A DNA stretch of 47,084 nt, from NCBI RefSeq assembly GCF_001908205.1, contig NZ_LGHL01000104.1:1-47084 (forward strand). Reading direction: 5' to 3'. The stretch comes from Bradyrhizobium sp. NAS80.1. GTDB lineage: Bacteria > Pseudomonadota > Alphaproteobacteria > Rhizobiales > Xanthobacteraceae. Positions 33,425 through 41,364 of this stretch are shown piece after piece; within the stretch, counting starts at the first letter, position 1; each line of letters starts with the position of its first letter. The notes under the pieces were generated by a model. That model had not been told where the DNA came from. It saw only the letters and a list, made by a program, of their open reading frames with translations, and ran no database searches. A program made the translations under genes and the position numbers.

Positions 33425-34138
33425 ATGATCGCAAATCGTCCAGCCGTGCTCGCCCACGAACGCTTCGTCGCCGACCGCGAGAACTTTGCTGGCCTCGATC
33501 TCGCCGCGCGGTTCGAGCGGATAGAGAGGACGAACCTTTGGGGAGCCGCGACCTCGGTGTCAGGCCTTGGCTCAGAGGACCCCGCCACCGCCGCAATCCG
33601 GGAAGCACTCCCGGCACTGTTGCAACGGCTCGGGGCGCGCTCGCTGCTCGATGCGCCCTGTGGCGATGCCGGCTGGATCGGCCGCATGAAGCTCGATGTC
33701 GATTACATCGGCATCGACATCGTGCCGTCGCTGATCGAGGCCAATAGCGAGCGCGCGGCGCGGGGTGAACTGGCCGGCCAGTTTCGCGTTGCGGACATCA
33801 CGCGCGATGCGCTGCCGCTTGCCGACATAATCCTGTGCCGCGACTGCCTGGTGCATCTGAGCTTTCAGAACATCGCTCGCACCGTCACTCGCTTTCGCGA
33901 CAGTGGCGCGCGCTTCCTGCTGGTCACGACATTCCCCGAATGGGACGGCAATCGCGATTGCGAAGACGGCGACTGGCGCGCGCTGAACATGGAGAAGGCG
34001 CCGTTCAACTGGCCGGCGCCGCGCGCGTTGATCAACGAGCGTTGCGAGGAGGGCGGTGGCGGCTGGCGAGACAAGAGCCTCGGGCTCTGGCGGCTGGACG
34101 AACTGCCCCATATCGCCGGCATTGCCACGGATATGTGA
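33425..34138 (+). CDS. Class I SAM-dependent methyltransferase
   Basis: 237 residues. The SAM-binding motif I is LLDAPCGDAGWIG near residues 74-86, followed by DYIGIDIVPSLIEAN (motif II acidic residue). DIILCRDCLVHLSF is the motif IV region and TRFRDSGARFLLVTTF the post-IV strand. The C-terminus (NWPAPRALINE, GLWRLDELP) is characteristic of a family of small-molecule or polysaccharide methyltransferases; the substrate is unknown. There is no membrane segment. It follows the broken methyltransferase in the same direction. Confidence 0.87.
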   Translation: MIANRPAVLAHERFVADRENFAGLDLAARFERIERTNLWGAATSVSGLGSEDPATAAIREALPALLQRLGARSLLDAPCGDAGWIGRMKLDVDYIGIDIVPSLIEANSERAARGELAGQFRVADITRDALPLADIILCRDCLVHLSFQNIARTVTRFRDSGARFLLVTTFPEWDGNRDCEDGDWRALNMEKAPFNWPAPRALINERCEEGGGGWRDKSLGLWRLDELPHIAGIATDM

Positions 34139-34182
34139 CAAACGCGACGGAACATCCGTTCCTTCGGCGCTTGCTGCCGCTG

Positions 34183-34226
34183 TACACTTGGCGCAGTATA
34201 CTTGGGCGCAATATACTTGGGGTTGT
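34183..34226. repeat. Three tandem 14/15-base direct repeats upstream of the PQQ dehydrogenase
   Basis: tacacttggcgcag (34183), tatacttgggcgcaa (34197) and tatacttggggttgt (34212) share the core ta(c/t)acttgg at 14-15 base intervals. They lie about 50-90 bases before ATG 34275. A perfect palindrome, ggtaccggtacc, follows near 34248. This could be a regulatory array; the function is inferred. Confidence 0.75.
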
Positions 34227-34274
34227 GTGAAGCCATCTCGCGTTAAGGTACCGGTACCGGTGCTGGAGCACGCC

Positions 34275-36113
34275 ATGAGACCCAGTGTAGTGGTAGCTGC
34301 GATGCTGATCTGGTGCTGCGCGCCGGCACTGGCGCAGCAGGACGGCGCCGCCCTCTACGCAGCGCATTGCGCGCAATGTCACGATGGCGGAGATGCCCAG
34401 AGCCGTGTGCCGGGCCGCAGCGCCATGCAGGCGATGTCGTTCGATCATGTGCTGGGGACGTTGACCTCCGGCAGCATGGCGGCGATGGCGAAGGACCGTA
34501 GCGACGAGGAACGCCGTGCGATCGCTTCCTTCGTCACCGGCAAGGCCGCGACCGAGGCTAGCGCAGCCGACGCGCAGGGCCGCTGCACGCAGCGGGTCAG
34601 CGGTTTTCCGCAACCGCTCGACGGTCCTCGCTGGAACGGCTGGGGCGTCGACGTCAACAATAGCCGCTTCCAGCCGGCCGACATGGCGGGCCTGACCGCG
34701 GAGCAGGTGCCGCGCCTGCGGCTGAAATGGGCCTATGCATTTCCCGGCGCCTCGGTGTCCTTTGCGCCACCGACCATCGTAGGCGGTCTGCTGTTCATCG
34801 GCGGCACCGACCGCAAGGTGCGCGCGCTCGACGCCAGAAGCGGCTGCACGCTGTGGACATTCGCAACCGATGGCGCGGTGCGTGCCGCGATCAGCTTTGC
34901 GCCGCTTCCCGGCACCGATCAGTTCGCGATCTTCTTCGGTGATTTGCGCGCGAACGCCTATGCCGTGAACGCGCTGACCGGCGCACTGATCTGGAAAACA
35001 AAGGTCGAGGAGCATCCGGCCGCGCGCATCACCGGCGCCCCAACGCTGCATTCCGGCGTTCTCTACGTGCCGGTGTCCTCGATCGAGGAAGCCGCCGGCT
35101 CGCAAGTCACTTACGAATGCTGTACCTTCCGCGGCAGCGTGGTCGCGCTGGAGGCCGCGACCGGCAAGCCGGTCTGGCAGGCCTATACAATCCCGGAAGT
35201 GCCGCATCCGACCGGCAAGAATGCGAGGGGCACGCAGCTCTTCGGTCCGTCCGGCGCCTCGATCTGGTCGGCACCGACGATCGATCCGAAGCGCAACGCC
35301 GTCTATGTCGCGACCAGCAATTCCTATTCGAATCCGCCAGCCGCAACCGCCGATGCGATCCTCGCTTTCGAGCTCGCGACCGGGAAGCTGCTCTGGAAGC
35401 AGCAGGCAACGCCGAAGGATGCTTTTGTCGTGGCGTGCTTCAGCGCAGACAAGACCAATTGTCCCGACGATCACGGGCCCGATCATGATTTCGGCCAGTC
35501 GCCGATCCTCGTGACCTTGCGCGACGGCAGGCGCATGCTCGTCATCGCGCAGAAATCCGGTGTCGTGCATGCGCTCGATCCCGATGATGGCGGCAAGATC
35601 CTGTGGCAGACCAGAATCGGGAAGGGCGGCCCGCTCGGCGGCAGCGAATGGGGCTCGGCCGCCGATCAGGACCGCGTCTATGTCGCGAACTCCGACGTGC
35701 GCTTTACGCGCGCCAGCCCGCTACAGCTCGATTCCACCCAGGGTGGCGGCCTGTTTGGCCTCGATCTCGCCAGCGGGAAAATCGCGATGGAAGTGCCTCC
35801 GGTCGCCTGCGGCGAGCGTCTGCAATGCAGCCCCGCGCTGTCGGCAGCGGTGAGCCTGATCCCCGGCGTCGTGTTCTCCGGCAGCGTCAGCGGCTTCATG
35901 CGCGCCTACGCCGCCGCCGACGGCAAGCTGCTGTGGGAGTTCGACACCGCGCGGGACTTCAAGGCCGTCAACGGCGTTGCTGCCCATGGCGGCGCGATCG
36001 ACGGCCCGGGGCCGGTCATCGCCGGCGGCATGCTCTACACCAATGCCGGCTACGGCCAATGGGGCGGCGTCGCCGGCAACGTGCTGCTGGCGTTCGAGGT
36101 GGGGCAGGAGTGA
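34275..36113 (+). CDS. Cytochrome c-PQQ fusion dehydrogenase (polyvinyl-alcohol-dehydrogenase-like)
   Basis: 612 residues. The signal peptide is residues 1-20 (MLIWCCAPALA). An N-terminal cytochrome c domain has C32-A-Q-C35-H36. An eight-bladed PQQ propeller follows (about 105-610), with repeated W-x-x-x-(T/A) blades such as GCTLWTFATDGA, GALIWKTKVEE, GKLLWKQQATP and GKLLWEFDTA. The vicinal cysteines C282-C283 match the unusual disulfide of quinoprotein alcohol dehydrogenases. Fusion of the electron-accepting heme to the N-terminus recalls PVA dehydrogenases. It is predicted to oxidise an alcohol in the periplasm and pass electrons to a cytochrome. GGAG precedes ATG 34275. No PQQ-synthesis genes are nearby. 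Confidence 0.9.
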   Translation: MRPSVVVAAMLIWCCAPALAQQDGAALYAAHCAQCHDGGDAQSRVPGRSAMQAMSFDHVLGTLTSGSMAAMAKDRSDEERRAIASFVTGKAATEASAADAQGRCTQRVSGFPQPLDGPRWNGWGVDVNNSRFQPADMAGLTAEQVPRLRLKWAYAFPGASVSFAPPTIVGGLLFIGGTDRKVRALDARSGCTLWTFATDGAVRAAISFAPLPGTDQFAIFFGDLRANAYAVNALTGALIWKTKVEEHPAARITGAPTLHSGVLYVPVSSIEEAAGSQVTYECCTFRGSVVALEAATGKPVWQAYTIPEVPHPTGKNARGTQLFGPSGASIWSAPTIDPKRNAVYVATSNSYSNPPAATADAILAFELATGKLLWKQQATPKDAFVVACFSADKTNCPDDHGPDHDFGQSPILVTLRDGRRMLVIAQKSGVVHALDPDDGGKILWQTRIGKGGPLGGSEWGSAADQDRVYVANSDVRFTRASPLQLDSTQGGGLFGLDLASGKIAMEVPPVACGERLQCSPALSAAVSLIPGVVFSGSVSGFMRAYAAADGKLLWEFDTARDFKAVNGVAAHGGAIDGPGPVIAGGMLYTNAGYGQWGGVAGNVLLAFEVGQE

Positions 36114-36292
36114 GGGGAAGGCGTGGACTTGCGGCGAAGGCAGCGTCGCGCCGTCAACGTCGTGATTTACGACGGGGCAGAACCAGCACGCTTGTCACGC
36201 GCTGTCCCACCGCACCCTCGATCGCCTCCGCAATTGGGGGGCTGTATTCGGCGCCGATGATCCCCGCGATGTCTTCGCTCCTAGTAGCGTAG

Positions 36293-36504
36293 GCGGAGAT
36301 AACGCCAGCGGACAATGCCGCGCCTCTGGAAGTACGTGTCGAAGATATTGGCCCCGAGGATGAGATTGAGTTTGGCCTGAACGGCGAGCGCCCGGCGAAC
36401 GCTACATCACCCTCGGGGAAGCAGACGGCACATTCCAGCGATGGAAGCTGACAGAGACCCAGGCGAGCAAGATCTGGCGCGAGTTGAACGCGCGCCGAGA
36501 TTAG
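36293..36504 (+). pseudogene. Broken small gene of unknown function
   Basis: From 36293 the reading AEITPADNAAPLEVRV then EDIGPEDEIEFGLNGERP is protein-like and acidic. At about 36393 the frame shifts by one missing base. The other frame continues GERYITLGEADGTFQRWKL to ELNARRD and a stop at 36502-36504. No start codon is visible upstream, because a stop lies just before 36293. The whole stretch 36114-36543 looks like decayed DNA. On the minus strand at 36154-36290 a fragment reading IAGIIGAEYSPPIAEAIEGA is also protein-like. I recognise neither. Confidence 0.5.
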
Positions 36505-36543
36505 ACTATGCCGCGCATGGGTCTGATCTAACTGGGGGGGCGT

Positions 36544-36705
36544 ATGGGCTCGCTGTCTATCTGGCATTGGGTCGTCGTTATCGTATTCATTGCGAGCCCG
36601 ATCATGGGAATCATCCGAGGCGTTAAAAACGGATCGATTCTAAATGCGCTGTTGTCGGCATTTTTCCCGGGTTACGGGCTCGTGTACTTTTTCGCCGGGA
36701 AGTGA
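36544..36705 (+). CDS. Small two-helix membrane protein with a TatA-like N-terminus
   Basis: 53 residues. MGSLSIWHWVVVIVFIAS matches closely the N-terminal signal-anchor of rhizobial TatA (which begins MGS(L/M)SIWHW(I/V)V). The following sequence is unlike TatA: PIMGIIRGVKNGSILNALLS, then a second hydrophobic segment ending GYGLVYFFAGK. The G-stretch ahead of the ATG acts as ribosome site. Part of the TatA hinge and amphipathic helix (FGRGKISDLM-type) is absent, so it should not form a Tat pore alone. A small hairpin lies just downstream at 36712-36735. Confidence 0.6.
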   Translation: MGSLSIWHWVVVIVFIASPIMGIIRGVKNGSILNALLSAFFPGYGLVYFFAGK

Positions 36706-36825
36706 ACAGGTCAAGAACAACTGTGCCTGTTCTTGCGACGGACGTGACCGCGTTTTGTTTCCGTTTTAGCCGCGCCTTCCGGAGGCCTGAAAGCGAGAAA
36801 AGCCCGGTAATTCCCGGCAAATCCG

Positions 36826-36900
36826 TGGTGCCGGCTGAGGGGATTGAACCCCCGACCTTCGGTTTACAAAACCGCTGCTCTACCGCTGAGCTAAGCCGGC
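36826..36900 (-). tRNA. tRNA-Thr (anticodon TGT)
   Basis: Minus strand, 75 bases with encoded CCA. GCCGGCT pairs with AGCCGGC in the acceptor stem. The D arm is GCTC...GAGC and the T arm GGGGG-TTCAATC-CCCTC-like. The anticodon loop TTTGTAA presents TGT at 36866-36868 (reverse complement). It reads ACA threonine codons. Confidence 0.95.
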
Positions 36901-37016
36901 GACGCTGGGATGTGGGCAGGGACCGGCATGCGCCGGGGCTGTCCGGCCCGTGCGCGCCGCAATACCAGACTTGATCGGAAAGTGCCAGAACCCCGCGATC
37001 ATCCTCGCGGACATGA

Positions 37017-37042
37017 AACAGGCGGCCTAGAGGCCGCCTGTT
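37017..37042 (-). terminator. Terminator behind the 160-residue exported protein gene
   Basis: On the minus strand AACAGGCGGCCT pairs with AGGCCGCCTGTT around a two-base loop, 25 bases past the stop codon of the gene at 37067-37549. The sequence past the stem starts TTTCAT, so the T tract is modest. Confidence 0.75.
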
Positions 37043-37066
37043 CTATTGCATTCGACCTGGGTCAGC

Positions 37067-37549
37067 CTACTGGCAGATGTGCCGGCGACCGTCTTCGCCC
37101 TTGATCCAGGTGCCGGGCCGGCAAACGATGCCGTTTCGGGCCGCGTAAGTATCCCAATTGCCGTACCAACCCATTTCGCCACGGTTGTAGCTGCCGGAAG
37201 CGTCATAGGCGTACGAGTTGTCCCAGCTGCGGAACGGAGCTGAGGCAACGGCCGCCGCGGTGCCGACGGCGGCGCCAGCAACTGCGCCCGCAGTATCCAG
37301 CGGCCAGAAGCCGCTGTTGGGCCTGGTCGCATTATTGTAGCGGTTCGGCTGGCGGTAGGCCGTACGCCGATAATGCCGCTGTTGACGGCTGGTCGCGTAG
37401 GGGCTGCCGGGGCCCGCGTTCATGCAATTCGCGTTCGGGAACTCGGACTGGCAAGCATCAGGATTGGAGAAGGCCGCTTGACCAAAAGCAGGGCTCGCCA
37501 ATGCGGACGCCGCGATAGCAGCCGCGCCGATCAGTTTCAGGCTCGTCAT
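37067..37549 (-). CDS. Exported protein with alanine/glycine-rich segment
   Basis: 160 residues. MTSLKLIGAAAIAASALASPAFG is a signal peptide. The mature part is Tyr/Asn/Arg-rich, with paired cysteines (DACQSEFPNANC and IVCRPG...HIC), and a central segment TAGAVAGAAVGTAAAVASAPF resembling a glycine-zipper membrane helix. GGAGCAAATACC precedes the ATG. It is probably an envelope protein of unknown role, a type frequent in Bradyrhizobium. Confidence 0.78.
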   Translation of the reverse strand: MTSLKLIGAAAIAASALASPAFGQAAFSNPDACQSEFPNANCMNAGPGSPYATSRQQRHYRRTAYRQPNRYNNATRPNSGFWPLDTAGAVAGAAVGTAAAVASAPFRSWDNSYAYDASGSYNRGEMGWYGNWDTYAARNGIVCRPGTWIKGEDGRRHICQ

Positions 37550-37874
37550 GGTATTTGCTCCATGTAGTTGAGACCGTCGTTAAGCGACAGGCTAAGTGCG
37601 ACCGTCGACGAGTCGTTCCGCGATCTTGCGTAAGCAGTGTCACTTCGATGTGATCGCGCAGAAGATGTGCGGTTTGTGCCATGCATCCCGGCGTGGTTCG
37701 GGCGACGCCGAGCATCGGCGGCCGCAAGGCGTTAACGCTTCGCTAGCTCGCTTCGCAGCATTTGAGCGGCATGCAATCCCTACGTGTTAGGCTTACCGGA
37801 ATTTGGTGAGGCGGCCTTAACCCTCTGCGGGCCGCAATCGGATAGGTTGTCGCCCGGATAACCGGGATCCTCCC
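37550..37874. other. Intergenic region between divergent exported-protein genes
   Basis: About 325 bases. It is a divergent promoter region. I see no hairpin, tRNA or repeat of note. Short ORFs on both strands lack ribosome sites. Confidence 0.5.
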
Positions 37875-38360
37875 ATGCGCGCTCTGGCGCTCGCAGCCTT
37901 TCTGATCGGACTGCCCGCGACGGCGTTTGCCGGCGAGGGCTTTGATATCGTCGTTCCCGGCCGTCCCGGCGTGCCGATCATCATCAACAACATCGACGCA
38001 TCCTACACTGTCGTCGAGGGTGTCTGGGGCCTGGGCAAGAACGTCCAGGTGCAGCCGACGATTTATGGCGGGCGCTATATCGCCGAGCGGCAGCCCGCCG
38101 ACGTCGGCCATTATTATCCGACGCTGGGCTTGCGGCCCGGCTACGGCCGCCTCGAGGTCGAGCCGCCCGCGAACCGCAAATTGCCGAAGCCGGCCGAGAG
38201 CTACCACCAGAGCTGGAGTGCGCAATCCGCGCCGCTGCCGCCGCAGATGGACGTGCCCGTCGATCCGCCACCGGTGATCCTCGCGCCTGAGATCAACGAC
38301 TATCCGCGGCGATATCGGCCGCGCCCGCATCCCGGGTTGCCCGGCAGGCCCCCCGGCTAA
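37875..38360 (+). CDS. Exported proline-rich protein
   Basis: 161 residues. MRALALAAFLIGLPATAFAG is a signal peptide. The mature protein contains DIVVPGRPGVPIIINNIDASYTVVEGVWG and a proline-rich C-terminal half ending PRPHPGLPGRPPG. There are no cysteines. It is probably a periplasmic or surface protein of unknown role. The ribosome site is poor (no clear purine box before ATG 37875), so the start is less certain. Confidence 0.72.
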   Translation: MRALALAAFLIGLPATAFAGEGFDIVVPGRPGVPIIINNIDASYTVVEGVWGLGKNVQVQPTIYGGRYIAERQPADVGHYYPTLGLRPGYGRLEVEPPANRKLPKPAESYHQSWSAQSAPLPPQMDVPVDPPPVILAPEINDYPRRYRPRPHPGLPGRPPG

Positions 38361-38403
38361 GAAACGTCAAAATCCAACGAACGGAATTCAACAGGAGAGA
38401 GTA

Positions 38404-38904
38404 ATGCGTCAAATGATTTCGGGACTGGTCGCGGCGGCTGCCGTGATGTTTGCGGGCGCCGCGGTGGCCGCGGATTGCGGCTACACTGCTTGCGCGCCGG
38501 TTGCGCCAGTTGTACCGGTCTATTCCGGCTGCAACACGGGTTGCGGCGGTAGCTGGGGTTATGGCCCGGGCTATGGCGGTTGGGGCTTTGCGCAGCTCGC
38601 CGAGCCGACGACGCAGTACTATTGGGTCAACCAGGGTCCGACCTATACCGGCCCGGGCGCCTTCGCGCCGTATCCGACCTATAGCGAGGACGCGGTCGTT
38701 GCCCCCGCCAACTATGGCTATGGCTATGGCTACGGCTATGGCTATCGCGGCGTCATTGCCGCCCCGGGCGCCTACCGTCCATATCGCTATGGCTACGGCC
38801 CGCGCTACGGCTATCTGCCGCGCACGAACTATGGCTACGGTCCGCGCTACGGCTACCGCGCGCCGTATTACGGCGGCCAGCGCGCGGTGCGCCGCTATTA
38901 CTGA
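38404..38904 (+). CDS. Exported Tyr/Gly-rich repeat protein
   Basis: 166 residues. MRQMISGLVAAAAVMFAGAAVAA is a signal peptide. Four cysteines lie near the mature N-terminus. Then come long Gly/Tyr runs, including NYGYGYGYGYGYR and two copies of a GYGPRYGY block, encoded by near-repeated DNA (38713-38750). Such proteins are probably surface-exposed or matrix-like; the sequence does not fit a known enzyme. ACAGGAGAGAGTA precedes ATG 38404, and a strong terminator follows. Confidence 0.78.
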   Translation: MRQMISGLVAAAAVMFAGAAVAADCGYTACAPVAPVVPVYSGCNTGCGGSWGYGPGYGGWGFAQLAEPTTQYYWVNQGPTYTGPGAFAPYPTYSEDAVVAPANYGYGYGYGYGYRGVIAAPGAYRPYRYGYGPRYGYLPRTNYGYGPRYGYRAPYYGGQRAVRRYY

Positions 38905-38927
38905 TCGTTTGATTGGTTGAGTTGAAG

Positions 38928-38965
38928 AAATGCCCGTCCGCGCGAAGCGGACGGGCATTTTGTTT
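38928..38965 (+). terminator. Strong intrinsic terminator after the Tyr/Gly-rich gene
   Basis: aaatgcccgtccgc pairs with gcggacgggcattt across a short gcgaa-type loop, followed by tgttttt. It starts 24 bases past the stop codon. Confidence 0.9.
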
Positions 38966-39049
38966 TTAGCGTGAGCGTGCCGTAGCGGTGATCGCAAATA
39001 GGCGGTTACGAAGAGACGGGGACGCCGCTAGGGCTTTGCGGAAAAAGGC

Positions 39050-39135
39050 TGGTGGGGGAGGCAGGACTCGAACCTGCGAAGCCATGAGGCGGCTGATTTA
39101 CAGTCAGCTCCCTTTGCCACTCGGGACACTCCCCC
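39050..39135 (-). tRNA. tRNA-Tyr (anticodon GTA)
   Basis: Minus strand, 86 bases with encoded CCA. GGGGGAG pairs with CTCCCCC at the acceptor. The anticodon GTA lies at 39099-39101 in the loop CTGTAAA. The long variable arm (CCGCCTCATGGCTTCG region) is the tyrosine class II feature. The T arm is GGTTCGAGTCC. Confidence 0.95.
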
Positions 39136-39341
39136 GCTCGACGGCAGCACAATCGGGCCGGGCCTTGCCGGCGGACCGAAGACGGCCATGGAACGTGAAG
39201 GCCGCGGCAACCCGGATCGGGGCGCGACCGGCGCGTTTATGGGCGAAGCAGTGGGGCAAAGTCAACCGAGGTGAACAGCTAAAATCGCCTCCACTCGCAT
39301 CCAAATTGCCATATTCCGGCGCCCGTGACACAAGCGAGCCC

Positions 39342-40175
39342 ATGAAGGATCGAAAATTTGCCCCCAGGGGGCCCCGCGGCGGGGCTAAGCCCTTCAACAG
39401 GCCCGGGAAATCGGCCGGCCGGCCGGCTTGGCGCGATCGTGATTCGCAACTCGACGGACCCGTCATCCTCTATGGATGGCACACCGTCACGATGGCTCTG
39501 GCCAATCCAGCGCGGCGGATCCGCAAGCTGACGCTGACCGAGAACGCCGCCCGGCGGCTGGCGGAAGAAAACATCGAGACCCGCGTCGCGCCCGAGATCG
39601 TCCGCCCCCAGGAGATCGACCGTCTGCTTTCGCCGGACGCCGTGCATCAGGGCCTGCTCGCGGAAGCCGACCCTCTGCCTTCGCCTGACATCGAGACCTT
39701 GAAGCAGGAAGGCATGGTGCTGGTGCTCGATCAGATCACCGATCCACACAATGTGGGCGCCATCCTGCGCTCCGCGGCGGCCTTCGCAGTCAAGGCGATC
39801 GTCACCACCGCGCGGCACACCCCGGAAGCGACCGGGGTGCTGGCCAAGGCGGCCTCCGGCGCGCTCGAGCTGGTGCCAATGGTGACCGTGCAGAACCTCG
39901 CCCGCGCGCTCACCGCGTTGAATGAGCGCGGCTTCCAGACCGTCGGCCTCGACAGCGAAGGCAGCGAGGACCTCTCGGACGTCGCGCTGCGCGAGCCGCT
40001 TGCGCTGGTGCTCGGGGCCGAAGGCAAGGGCCTGCGGCAACTGACCCGCGAGACCTGCAGCGTCGTGGCGCGGCTCGACATGCCCGGCGAGATCAAGAGC
40101 CTCAACGTGTCCAATGCTGCCGTGCTCTCGCTCTATGTCGGCGCAAGCCGGCTAGGGCTGATGAAGCCAGCGTAG
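39342..40175 (+). CDS. rlmB: 23S rRNA (guanosine-2'-O-)-methyltransferase RlmB
   Basis: 277 residues of the SPOUT/TrmH family. The substrate-binding N-terminal domain starts at DGPVILYGWHTVTMAL. The knotted catalytic core has LDQITDPHNVGAILRSAAAF (motif 1, catalytic Asn/Arg), LALVLGAEGKGL (motif 2) and LNVSNAAVLSLY (motif 3). This set is that of enzymes methylating G2251 of 23S rRNA. An N-terminal basic extension (MKDRKFAPRGPRGGAKPFNRPGK) is common in alphaproteobacteria. ATG 39342 is chosen since the sequence upstream crosses the tRNA-Tyr gene. The stop abuts the convergent oxidoreductase gene. Confidence 0.93.
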   Translation: MKDRKFAPRGPRGGAKPFNRPGKSAGRPAWRDRDSQLDGPVILYGWHTVTMALANPARRIRKLTLTENAARRLAEENIETRVAPEIVRPQEIDRLLSPDAVHQGLLAEADPLPSPDIETLKQEGMVLVLDQITDPHNVGAILRSAAAFAVKAIVTTARHTPEATGVLAKAASGALELVPMVTVQNLARALTALNERGFQTVGLDSEGSEDLSDVALREPLALVLGAEGKGLRQLTRETCSVVARLDMPGEIKSLNVSNAAVLSLYVGASRLGLMKPA

Positions 40176-41225
40176 TCAGGCTGTCTCCAAGGGCTCACCC
40201 ATCATCTCCCGCACCATCGGCACCACCTTCCGCCCGTAGAGCTCGATGCTCTTCATCAGCTTCTCGTGCGGCAACGGCCCCGCCGAATACTTCAGCTGAA
40301 ACCGCTCGATACCAAGCGCCTTTGCCGTCTTGGCGATCTTGCGCGCGACGGTTTCCGGCGAGCCGACATAGAGCGAGCCGTGCTCGGCCTCGTTCACGAA
40401 TTCATCGCGGCCCATTGGCGGCCAGCCGCGCTCCTTGCCGATGCGGTCGCGCATGGCCTTGTAATCGGGCCACAGCTCCTCGCGCGCCTGCGCATCCGTC
40501 TCGGCGACATAGCCGGGCGAGTGCACGCCGATTGGTTGTGCCGGGCGGCCGAACTCCCTGAAGGCGCGGTGATAGAGGTCAACGTAAGGCGCAAAGCGCG
40601 CAGGGTCGCCGCCGATGATCGCGAGCATCAGGGGCAGGTCGTAATGCGCGGCGCGCACCACCGATTGCGGGCTGCCGCCGACGCCGATCCAGGTTTTGAG
40701 CTGGCCGTTCTCGACCGGCGGATAGACCAGCTGACCCTTAAGCGGCGGACGCAGCTTGCCTTCCCAGGTCACGGGCTTCTGCGACAGGAGCGCTGCGAAC
40801 AGGTCGAGCTTTTCCTCGAACAGCGCCTCGTAAGCCCTGAGGTCGAAACCGAACAGCGGAAAGGATTCTGTGAAGGAGCCGCGGCCGAGGATCACCTCGG
40901 CGCGTCCGTTCGAGAGCGCGTCGAGCGTGGCAAAACGCTGGAAGACGCGGATCGGATCGTCCGAGCTCAGCACCGTCACGGCCGAGCCGAGATGGATGTG
41001 CTTGGTGCGCGCAGCGATCGCAGCGAGAACGGTTTCAGGCGAGGAGATCGCGAAATCGGCGCGGTGATGCTCGCCGAGACCGATGAAGTCGAGGCCGAGC
41101 TCGTCGGCCAGCACCGCCTCGTCGACGACATTGCGGATCACTTGCGCATGCGCAAGCATCGCGCCGGAGGCGTCCCTGGTGACGTCGCCAAAGGTATCCA
41201 GTCCGAATTGAAGCGGTGCGTTCAT
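40176..41225 (-). CDS. LLM-class flavin-dependent oxidoreductase (luciferase-like)
   Basis: 349 residues, one TIM-barrel domain. FGLDTFGD at the start, DFIGLGEHHRADFAISSPETVLAAIA, then ILGRGSFTESFPLFGFDLRAY and KTWIGVGGSPQSVVRAAHYDLPLMLAIIGG fit bacterial luciferase-like monooxygenases using FMNH2 or F420. Which substrate is hydroxylated is not clear. The start ATG 41225 has AGAG upstream. It is convergent with rlmB; the two stop codons are directly adjacent with no bases between. Confidence 0.9.
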   Translation of the reverse strand: MNAPLQFGLDTFGDVTRDASGAMLAHAQVIRNVVDEAVLADELGLDFIGLGEHHRADFAISSPETVLAAIAARTKHIHLGSAVTVLSSDDPIRVFQRFATLDALSNGRAEVILGRGSFTESFPLFGFDLRAYEALFEEKLDLFAALLSQKPVTWEGKLRPPLKGQLVYPPVENGQLKTWIGVGGSPQSVVRAAHYDLPLMLAIIGGDPARFAPYVDLYHRAFREFGRPAQPIGVHSPGYVAETDAQAREELWPDYKAMRDRIGKERGWPPMGRDEFVNEAEHGSLYVGSPETVARKIAKTAKALGIERFQLKYSAGPLPHEKLMKSIELYGRKVVPMVREMMGEPLETA

Positions 41226-41364
41226 CGATCAGGTCTCTGAGGGGAGGGATCGACGAGACTTAAGGGACGGCGGCCAGCTCACAAGGCGGCTTTCGGAAAT
41301 GCTGGGTTTCCATTCTTGGGTCCTATCTCGAGATACGCACAACCCTCTTGCCGAGCGCCGCGCT

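Noticed and set aside
34032..35570. A 512-codon minus-strand frame opposite the PQQ dehydrogenase
   Set aside because: Antisense shadow of a gene with clear heme and PQQ-propeller motifs.
36154..36567. A 137-codon minus-strand ORF
   Set aside because: Only its last ~45 codons look protein-like; the N-terminal two thirds overlap the plus-strand remnant and the next gene. Treated as decayed DNA rather than a gene.
38713..38750. Short tandem repeat that might suggest a CRISPR-like array
   Set aside because: The units are 6-base Gly-Tyr codon repeats inside an exported protein gene with no spacers. No CRISPR array is present anywhere in the window.
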